A stretch of DNA of 28,855 nt from JBFWQM01 sp050249455 (lineage in GTDB: Bacteria; Pseudomonadota; Alphaproteobacteria; MPNO01; VGEU01), in contig JBFWQM010000039.1 in assembly GCA_050249455.1 (NCBI GenBank), forward strand, positions 1-28,855, in the 5' to 3' direction. Numbering within the stretch: the stretch's first letter is position 1; each line of letters begins with the position of its first letter. The position numbers were made by a program, and so were the translations under genes. This document shows, piece by piece, positions 23,815 through 28,855 of the stretch. The notes beneath the pieces are model-generated. The model saw only the letters and a program-made list of their open reading frames with translations, did not search any database and had not been told where the DNA came from.

Positions 23815-24845
23815 CACGGCACCTCCCGCCGCAGCCGCAGCACCAGCGCCAGGAAGAACGGCGCTCCGATCAGCGCGGTGACGACGCCGAGCTTGAGCTC
23901 CGGCCCGGTGAACAGGCGCACCGCGATGTCGGCGGCCAGGGTCAGGGCCGCGCCGCCCAGCGCGCTGAGCGCGAGCAGCCGGCTCGGCCGGTGCCCGACC
24001 AGCGGGCGCAGGAGGTGCGGCACGACCAGGCCGACGAAGCCGATCGCGCCCGACACCGCGACGGCCGCGCCGACCGCGAGCGCCGTGCCGCCGATCAGCT
24101 GCAGCCGCAGCCGCCCGAGCGCGAAGCCGAGGCTGCGCGCGGTGTCCTCCCCCAGGCTCAGCGCATCGAGCGGCCGGCCGGCGGTGAGCATCAGCAGCCA
24201 GCCGGCCAGCATCGGCGGCGCGGCGAGGACGACGTGGTCGAGGCTGCGGTCGGCCAGCGAGCCCATCATCCAGAACACGATCTCCAGCGCGGCATACGGG
24301 TTGGGCGACAGGTTGAGCGCCAGCGCGGTCAGCGCCGCCGCCAGCGCGTTGAGCGCGACGCCGGCGAGGATCAGGGTCAGGGTTCCGGCGGCCGACCCGG
24401 CCAGCGCGTAGAGGAGGGCGACCGCCGCCAGCGCGCCGGCGATGCCGCCCGCCGGCAGCGCCAGCGGTACGGCGGCATAGAGCCCGGAATAGAACACCGC
24501 CACCGCGCCCAGTGCGGCGCAGCCCGACACGCCGACCACGCCGGGCTCCGCCAGGGGGTTGCGCAGCAGGCCCTGCATCGCCGCGCCCGCGAGGCCGAGG
24601 CTGGCGCCCACCAGCGCGCCGAGCAGCGCGCGCGGCAGCCGCAGCTCGGTCAGCACGACCGCGGGCAGCGTGTCGCGGCCGGCCAGCGCGTCGGCCGCGG
24701 CGGCGCCGAGCGGGAAGCCGGCCGGCCCGGCGGCGAGCGCGCCGGCGAACAGCGCCGCGACCAGCACCGCCAGCGCCGCGGCGAGCCAGCCGGGCGGCGC
24801 GGCCGCGTCGGCGCGCGCCGCGGTCTCGGCGGCGGCGAGGCTCAT
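23814..24845 (-). CDS. FecCD/BtuC-type ABC transporter permease
   Basis: A 343-residue permease for iron chelates, heme or cobalamin, with about nine to ten hydrophobic helices. Family landmarks: LRLPRALLGALVGASLGLAGA with MQGLLRNPLAEPGVVGVSGCAALGAV, LILAGVALNALAAALTAL, WMMGSLADRS, VAVSGAIGFVGLVVPHLLR, and the C-terminal ELKLGVVTALIGAPFFLALV. The ATG at 24845 (MSLAAAET) shares ATGA with the binding-protein stop. The frame stays open upstream, but those codons read as Arg-rich shadow. Substrate class is by family; the exact ligand is unknown. Confidence 0.93.
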   Translation of the reverse strand: MSLAAAETAARADAAAPPGWLAAALAVLVAALFAGALAAGPAGFPLGAAAADALAGRDTLPAVVLTELRLPRALLGALVGASLGLAGAAMQGLLRNPLAEPGVVGVSGCAALGAVAVFYSGLYAAVPLALPAGGIAGALAAVALLYALAGSAAGTLTLILAGVALNALAAALTALALNLSPNPYAALEIVFWMMGSLADRSLDHVVLAAPPMLAGWLLMLTAGRPLDALSLGEDTARSLGFALGRLRLQLIGGTALAVGAAVAVSGAIGFVGLVVPHLLRPLVGHRPSRLLALSALGGAALTLAADIAVRLFTGPELKLGVVTALIGAPFFLALVLRLRREVP

Positions 24846-25783
24846 CGGCGCGCATCCGCGTCGCGCGCGGCGGCGGCGAGGATCGCCACGGCGTCGGCGA
24901 TCTGCGGCCCGCCGCAGGTCCACAGCCGCGGCGGCACCACCACGGTGCGGGTCTCGGCGAACACGGCGCGCAGCGCGCGGTGGCGCATCAGGTCGTCGGC
25001 GAGCGCGGGGTATGTCCCGTCCGCGCGGTCGACGATCAGCAGGTCCGGCCGTCCCGTCACCAGCGTCTCCAGCGGCAGCCGCGTGTAGGCGCCGAGGCCC
25101 ATCCGCACCGACAGGTTGTCGAGGCCGGCGCGGTCGAGCAGCACGTCGATCAGCGAGCCGGGCCCGACCGTGAAGCCGTCGGCGCGGAACACCGCCGCGG
25201 TCGGCCGCGCGCCGGCGGGCGGCGGCACCGCGGCGAGCCGGCGGTCGAGCTCGGCGGCCAGCGCGGCGCCACGTTCAGCCTCGCCCAGCGCGTCGGCGAC
25301 CAGGACGATCTGCGCCCGCACCGCGTCCACCGTTTCCGGCACGTCGAGCTCCAGCACCGGATAGCCGAGCCGCTTCAGCATCGCGGTGGCGGCGCGCGCG
25401 GTGAAACGCCCGGCGATCACCAGGTCGGGACGCAGCGCCGCGATCTCCTCCACGTCGCCGTGGTTGACCGGCACAGCCCGCGCGCGCTCGGCCACCACCG
25501 ACACCGCCGGATCGCGCGCCAGCCACGTCACCGCCGCGACGTTCCCGGGGTCGGCCAGCCGCAGCACGAGCTGGTCGGCGCACAGGTTGAGCGATACCAC
25601 GCGCTGCGGCTTGGCGTGGGCTGGGAGGGCGGTCAGGAGGGCGAGGGTAGCGAGCAGCACCAGGCGCCGGACGCGCAGCAGCAGGGCGGATTTTAAACCC
25701 GCCCCTACAAGACAGCTCGATGTTCCGTAGGGGCGGGTTTCAAACCCGCCCTGTCGCCGCCGCACGGATGCCGGGCGGTCCAC
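24842..25783 (-). CDS. Periplasmic metal-chelate binding protein (BtuF/FecB-like); start uncertain
   Basis: The helical-backbone metal-receptor-type binding protein of the importer. The mature part begins KPQRVVSLNLCADQLVLRLADP, continues ALRPDLVIAGRF and TRLPLETLVTGRPDLLIVD, and ends VPPRLWTCGGPQIADAV. The two Cys (NLCADQ, WTCGGP) recur in this subfamily. The signal-like stretch RVRRLVLLATLALLTALPAHA sits 36 residues inside the frame that opens at GTG 25783. The codons between are a dispersed palindrome (25683-25752) read as protein. Other starts are CTG 25678 (best-looking signal peptide) and GTG 25660 (loses the basic n-region). The reported end is the outer GTG, which has GTGAGG just upstream, 3 nt after the preceding gene's stop. 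Family firm, start not. Confidence 0.85.
   Translation of the reverse strand: MDRPASVRRRQGGFETRPYGTSSCLVGAGLKSALLLRVRRLVLLATLALLTALPAHAKPQRVVSLNLCADQLVLRLADPGNVAAVTWLARDPAVSVVAERARAVPVNHGDVEEIAALRPDLVIAGRFTARAATAMLKRLGYPVLELDVPETVDAVRAQIVLVADALGEAERGAALAAELDRRLAAVPPPAGARPTAAVFRADGFTVGPGSLIDVLLDRAGLDNLSVRMGLGAYTRLPLETLVTGRPDLLIVDRADGTYPALADDLMRHRALRAVFAETRTVVVPPRLWTCGGPQIADAVAILAAAARDADARR
25683..25752. repeat. Dispersed inverted repeat at the 5' end of the binding-protein gene
   Basis: Two 26-bp arms (25683-25708 and 25727-25752) match as inverted copies at 24 of 26 positions, with an 18-nt loop. Each arm is itself nearly palindromic (GGCGGGTTT.AAACCCGCC, ending CCTAC). The pattern GTAGGGGCGGGTTTGAAACCCGCCC is a common mobile-looking intergenic palindrome in high-GC Alphaproteobacteria. 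Translated, it gives the recurring GGFETRPYG and VGAGLK strings, which here fuse in frame with the binding protein. Confidence 0.88.
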
Positions 25784-25786
25784 GCC

Positions 25787-26371
25787 TCACCCGTGGTGGA
25801 ACGCCGTCGCGGTGCGGTCGCGCGGGTCGGGGGGCAGGTTGAGGCGGGTGGCGCGCAGGTGGTCCCACAACGCGAGCCGCGACCAGTCGGGCGCCTTCGT
25901 CAGGTTGCCGTCGTCGCCGATGAACGGGTTGGGCAGGAACACTGTCATCTGCTGCTCGTCGGCGCCGTTGTAGAGCCGCAGGCCCCACGACTGCGGTGCG
26001 CCGTCGGGGCCGAGCTGGCGGTAGAACTCGGCGCGCGCGGTGCGCCGGATGCGCGCCAGCGCCGGGTCGGTCGGCATCGCGGCCGAGCCCTTGTGCTCGC
26101 CGATGCAGACGTGGAAGTGCCAGGCGCCGAAATCGACGGTCAGGTAGCCGTCGTACATCGCCACCTTGTCCGGCGCCGCCGGCGCGCGCAGCTCCCACAC
26201 CGCGCCCTGGATCAGGGTGCCGAACACCAGCGCCGGCCAGTGCTGCTCGAACAGCTCGCGCAGCAGCGGCAGCAGCACTGCCTCTTCCGCAGGCAGGGGG
26301 AACACCTCGAGGGTGCCCATCCCCGGCTCCTCGACCGTGCGCATGGCGCCGGCTGCCTCGATCGTGTCCAT
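25787..26371 (-). CDS. Unknown protein with HxHxC...H motif, first gene of uptake operon
   Basis: A 194-residue soluble protein that I do not recognise with confidence. There is no signal peptide or membrane segment. The core is YDGYLTVDFGAWHFHVCIGEHKG (residues 73-95), with H85, H87, C89 and H93 closely spaced, a plausible metal or heme ligand set. Further on are FYRQLGPDGAPQSWGLRLYNG (116-136) and MTVFLPNPFIGDDGNL. It ends in FHHG. The start at 26371 is set by GGGAGAGG 3 nt upstream; the open frame runs on but reads as shadow. It is followed within 4 nt by the binding-protein frame. The neighbours suggest a role in handling the imported metal or cofactor; that is inference. Confidence 0.7.
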   Translation of the reverse strand: MDTIEAAGAMRTVEEPGMGTLEVFPLPAEEAVLLPLLRELFEQHWPALVFGTLIQGAVWELRAPAAPDKVAMYDGYLTVDFGAWHFHVCIGEHKGSAAMPTDPALARIRRTARAEFYRQLGPDGAPQSWGLRLYNGADEQQMTVFLPNPFIGDDGNLTKAPDWSRLALWDHLRATRLNLPPDPRDRTATAFHHG

Positions 26372-26374
26372 CGG

Positions 26375-26382
26375 CCTCTCCC
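26375..26382 (-). promoter_or_regulatory. Shine-Dalgarno fixing the start at 26371
   Basis: On the minus strand GGGAGAGG lies 3 nt before the ATG at 26371. It argues for this start over the in-frame ATG 135 nt further upstream, which has no such site and would overlap the divergent oxidoreductase gene. Confidence 0.6.
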
Positions 26383-26443
26383 TCGATCCGGGCGCAGTGC
26401 AACGCGAACGGCGCGGCGGGGCAACGGAAAAAAGCGCCCGGCG

Positions 26444-26472
26444 TTGACAGCCGCCCGGCGCCGCGCGAGCCT
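26444..26472 (+). promoter_or_regulatory. Candidate promoter of the GMC oxidoreductase gene
   Basis: A perfect -35 hexamer TTGACA (26444-26449) sits at the right distance for a start near 26479, just before the Shine-Dalgarno AGAGGGG and the ATG at 26496. The -10 position (GAGCCT at 17 bp) is a poor match, so this is tentative. Confidence 0.32.
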
Positions 26473-26495
26473 CCGCGCAAACCAGAGGGGCGGAC

Positions 26496-28202
26496 ATGAG
26501 CGGCATGGACTACGACTACATCATCGCCGGCGGCGGTTCGGCGGGCTCGGCGCTGGCGGCGCGGCTGTCGGCGCGCAGCGCCAGCAAGGTGCTGCTGCTG
26601 GAGGCCGGCATCGATACCCCGCCGGGGGCCGAGCCGGCGCAGGTGCGCGACCCGTACCCGACCACCGTGTTCTGCCCACAGTTCATGTGGCCCAACCTGA
26701 TGGTCCACTTCCGCCCTATCCCGCACAACGCGCCGGAGACGGCGGTGCCGCGGGTCTACCTGCAGGGCAAGGTGCTGGGCGGCGGCTCGTCGGTCAACGC
26801 GATGGTGGCGATCCGCGGCCAGCCTGGCGACTTCGCCGAATGGGAGGCCGCCGGCGCCAAGGGCTGGGGCTGGGACGACGTGCTGCCCTACTACCGCAAG
26901 CTGGAGCGCGACACCGACTACGACGGCCCGCTGCACGGCAAGGACGGCCCGATCGCGATCCGCCGCCACCGGCGCGAGCAATGGCCCGGCTTCTGCCACG
27001 CGATGGCGGCGGCGATGGAGAAGAAGGGCTTCGCGTTCCATGAGGACATGAACGCGCAGTTCGACGACGGCTTCTGCCGGGTGGCGATGAACAACACGCC
27101 CGACCAGCGGATCAGCGCCGCGATGGGCTACCTGACGGCCGAGGTGCGGGCGCGGCCCAATTTGACGGTGCGCACCGAGGCGCTGGTCGACCGGGTGATC
27201 GTCGAGGGCGGCCGCGCCGTCGGCGTCGCGGCGACCATCGCCGGGCGGCCGGAGACGATCCGCGGCCGCAGTGTCATCGTCTCCGCCGGCACCTTGCATT
27301 CGCCGCAGCTCCTGATGCGCTCGGGCATCGGGCCGGCGGCGATGCTGCAGGCGGCCGGCATCGCGCCGGTGCACGACCTGCCCGGCGTCGGACAGAACTT
27401 GCAGGACCACCCGTCGGTCGCGCTGGCGATGATGCTGAAGCGCCACGCGCGCCAGTCGCCGTCGATCCGCGCCGGCGGCAACGTGGCGCTACGCTGGTCG
27501 TCGCAGGTCGCCGACTGCGCCAACCTCGACATGTACATGGGCATCAACGCCAAGTCGTCGTGGAACGCGGTCGGGCGGATGATCGGCGGGCTGATCCTGT
27601 GCGTCTACAAGCCGTACTCGAAGGGCAGCGTGACCCTGGTGCGCAACGCCGGCGGTGCCGTCGCGCCGCGCATCGCGTTCAACCTGTTCTCCGACCCGCG
27701 CGACCTGGTGCGGCTCAAGGGCGCGGTGCAGCTCGCGGCGTCGCTGACCGAGGATCCGGCGATGCGGGCGGCGACCGAGCTCGCCTTCCCGTCGAGCTAT
27801 TCCGAGCGTCTGTTCGAGCTCAACCGCCACGGCGCGATGAAGGCGGTGCGCGCCGCGGTGGGCGCCGCCGCGCTCGACCTCGCGCCCGGCCTGCGCAAGA
27901 CCTTCGTCGAGAAGGTGGCGAGCCCCGGCGTGCGGCTGGCCGACGTGCTGGCCGACGACTCGTCGCTGGAGGAATGGACGCGCACCAACGCGACCGCGTT
28001 CCTGCACGCCGCCGGCACCTGCCGGATGGGCGATGCCGACGACCCCGGCGCGGTGGTCGACACCGCCTGCCGCGTCCGCGGCGTCCCCGGCCTCTACGTC
28101 GCCGACGCCTCGGTGATGCCGGTGATCGTGCGCGCCAACACCAACCTGACCACCATCATGATCGCCGAGAAGGTGGCGGACGGGATGCTGGCGGCGGCAT
28201 AG
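26496..28202 (+). CDS. GMC family FAD-dependent oxidoreductase (choline/alcohol dehydrogenase-like)
   Basis: A 568-residue flavoenzyme of the glucose-methanol-choline family, oxidising an alcohol to aldehyde. The N-terminal FAD fold is YDYIIAGGGSAGSALAARL with LLLEAG. GMC signature 1 is GKVLGGGSSVNAMVAIRGQPGDF, and signature 2 is SAGTLHSPQLLMRSGIGP. The C-terminal active site has FLHAAGTCRMG (H504) and VRANTNLTTIMIAEKVAD (N550), in the place of the His/Asn-His pair of choline dehydrogenase. There is no signal peptide. The length is typical for the bacterial BetA-like group, but a betaine pathway partner is absent, so the substrate is open. Divergent from the uptake operon and followed by a palindromic element. 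Confidence 0.93.
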   Translation: MSGMDYDYIIAGGGSAGSALAARLSARSASKVLLLEAGIDTPPGAEPAQVRDPYPTTVFCPQFMWPNLMVHFRPIPHNAPETAVPRVYLQGKVLGGGSSVNAMVAIRGQPGDFAEWEAAGAKGWGWDDVLPYYRKLERDTDYDGPLHGKDGPIAIRRHRREQWPGFCHAMAAAMEKKGFAFHEDMNAQFDDGFCRVAMNNTPDQRISAAMGYLTAEVRARPNLTVRTEALVDRVIVEGGRAVGVAATIAGRPETIRGRSVIVSAGTLHSPQLLMRSGIGPAAMLQAAGIAPVHDLPGVGQNLQDHPSVALAMMLKRHARQSPSIRAGGNVALRWSSQVADCANLDMYMGINAKSSWNAVGRMIGGLILCVYKPYSKGSVTLVRNAGGAVAPRIAFNLFSDPRDLVRLKGAVQLAASLTEDPAMRAATELAFPSSYSERLFELNRHGAMKAVRAAVGAAALDLAPGLRKTFVEKVASPGVRLADVLADDSSLEEWTRTNATAFLHAAGTCRMGDADDPGAVVDTACRVRGVPGLYVADASVMPVIVRANTNLTTIMIAEKVADGMLAAA

Positions 28203-28224
28203 GCGGGCGTCTTTCGCGCGGAGA

Positions 28225-28326
28225 CGCCCCCTCCCCCCGACCCCCTCCCGCGAGGGGAGGGGGAGCAAGGGCGAGGGGCGGCGTAAAGCCCCCTCCCCTC
28301 GCGGGAGGGGGTTGGGGGAGGGGGCG
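28225..28326. repeat. Large palindromic intergenic element, copy 2
   Basis: Two ~38-bp arms (28225-28263 and 28289-28326) are almost perfect inverted copies around a 25-nt centre. Each arm contains its own CCCCTCCCGCGAGGGGAGGGG hairpin core. The arms closely match those at 11516-11600. It lies between the oxidoreductase stop and the glutathione S-transferase gene, where it could also end transcription, although no T-run follows. Confidence 0.88.
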
Positions 28327-28353
28327 CCCGATGCGCCCCGCCGCCGCCGGTGC

Positions 28354-28359
28354 TACAAT
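28354..28359 (+). promoter_or_regulatory. Candidate -10 box of the glutathione S-transferase gene
   Basis: GTGC-TACAAT (28354-28359, 5 of 6 to TATAAT) lies 26 nt before the ATG at 28386. No convincing -35 hexamer is seen 16-18 bp upstream. Confidence 0.35.
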
Positions 28360-28385
28360 CCGCCCAACAAAAGGGGGACCACGCC

Positions 28386-28855
28386 ATGATCGAGCTCTAC
28401 ACCTGGACCACCGACAACGGCTTTAAGGCGCGCCAGGCGATGGAGGAATCCGGCCTGCCCTACACGCTGAAGCCGGTGAACCTGCGCGAGCGCAAGCAGT
28501 TCGAGCCGGAGTTCCTCAAGCTCAGCCCCGGCCACAAGATCCCGGCGCTGGTCGACTCCGACGGCCCCGGCGGCCGGCGCATCACCTTGTGCGAGTCCGG
28601 CGCGATCCTGAAATACCTCGGCGAGAAGTCGGGCAAGGGCCTCTACCCGACCGACCCGGTGGAGCGCATCGCGGTCGACCAGTGGCTGTTCTACGGCTCG
28701 GCGACCTTCACCACTTTGGCGCAGCAGTTCGGCCACTGGGTGATCCGCTCGCCCGACAAGGTGCCGCAGGCGCAGAAGCACTATGACGGCGTGCTGCGCG
28801 ACATGCTCGCCACCCTCGACAAGCGGCTCGGCGACAGCGCCTTCGTCGCCGGCCC
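28386..28855 (+). CDS. Glutathione S-transferase, YfcG/Ure2-like (3' partial)
   Basis: The first 156 residues of a GST, cut by the window end. The thioredoxin-fold N-terminal domain starts IELYTWTTDNGFKARQAMEESGLPY, where TWTTDN replaces the TPN of YfcG/Ure2-type enzymes. Then come FLKLSPGHKIPALVD, with the conserved cis-Pro after Ile (glutathione backbone contact), and the glutathione gamma-Glu-binding CESGAILKYLGEK. The helical C-terminal domain begins near VERIAVDQWLFYG. Such enzymes use glutathione in disulfide-bond reduction or conjugation in the cytoplasm. The gene follows the palindromic element and appears to have its own promoter. Confidence 0.92.
   Translation, partial: MIELYTWTTDNGFKARQAMEESGLPYTLKPVNLRERKQFEPEFLKLSPGHKIPALVDSDGPGGRRITLCESGAILKYLGEKSGKGLYPTDPVERIAVDQWLFYGSATFTTLAQQFGHWVIRSPDKVPQAQKHYDGVLRDMLATLDKRLGDSAFVAG

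Noticed and set aside
23020..24855. Continuous frame that seems to fuse an N-terminal region to the FepC-type ATPase
   Set aside because: The first ~340 residues are a shadow of the permease gene in another frame. The ATPase begins at ATG 23814, on TGATG at the permease stop.
28225..28326. CRISPR-like or tandem-repeat array
   Set aside because: There are only two inverted arms, with no regularly spaced direct repeats or spacers; it is a palindromic element.

Overview
The window is a very GC-rich (by eye above 70 %) bacterial chromosome segment, densely coded on both strands. An alphaproteobacterium (Rhodospirillales/Rhizobiales-like) fits best. The reasons are the codon use, family members typical of that class (DUF6152-type small secreted protein, class III cyclases with a cytochrome-b-like anchor, orphan aerobic-type molybdenum hydroxylase), and three kinds of dispersed intergenic palindromes commonly seen in such genomes. 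No rRNA, tRNA, CRISPR array, integrase or insertion sequence was seen. No gene-free stretch exceeds about 200 bp.

Region A (1-9356, all +) is a surface-glycan locus of seven tightly packed genes. It holds a GT2 glycosyltransferase with a long N-terminal extension (cut by the window edge), a SAM methyltransferase, a GT4 glycosyltransferase, a large protein that looks like a catalytically dead paralogue of the first gene, a second GT4 paralogue, a left-handed beta-helix acetyltransferase, and a membrane-anchored coiled-coil protein. Most junctions overlap (ATGA, TGATG), so the genes are probably translated together. Three of the proteins share one beta-rich accessory module with a GW..D core.

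Region B (9357-10709, +) has msrA and a TspO/MBR membrane protein. Region C (10706-13416, -) is a NitT/TauT-type ABC importer (binding protein, ATPase, permease) with a ThiY-like binding protein and a palindromic element inserted between two of its genes. Region D (13546-15214, +) has a small secreted DUF6152-like protein, a four-helix membrane protein and a 2-keto-4-pentenoate hydratase-like enzyme. A DUF1993 gene with its own terminator follows on the minus strand.

Region E (15864-21181) has two class III nucleotide cyclases ending 3 bp apart. One is soluble; the other fuses a multi-His membrane cytochrome-like domain, a [2Fe-2S] ferredoxin domain and a cyclase domain. An orphan molybdenum hydroxylase large subunit lies just upstream of the latter on the same strand, behind a good promoter. 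Region F (21335-26371) has a secreted two-domain protein and, on the minus strand, an uptake operon: unknown His/Cys-rich protein, helical-backbone metal-receptor-type binding protein, FecCD-type permease, ATPase, TonB. It looks like a dedicated TonB-energised metal-chelate (iron siderophore, heme or cobalamin) importer without its outer-membrane receptor in view. Region G (26496-28855, +) has a GMC oxidoreductase, a second copy of the large palindromic element, and a glutathione S-transferase cut by the window end.

The most interesting points are the pseudo-glycosyltransferase and shared beta-module in region A, and the redox-sensing cyclase next to an orphan molybdoenzyme in region E.
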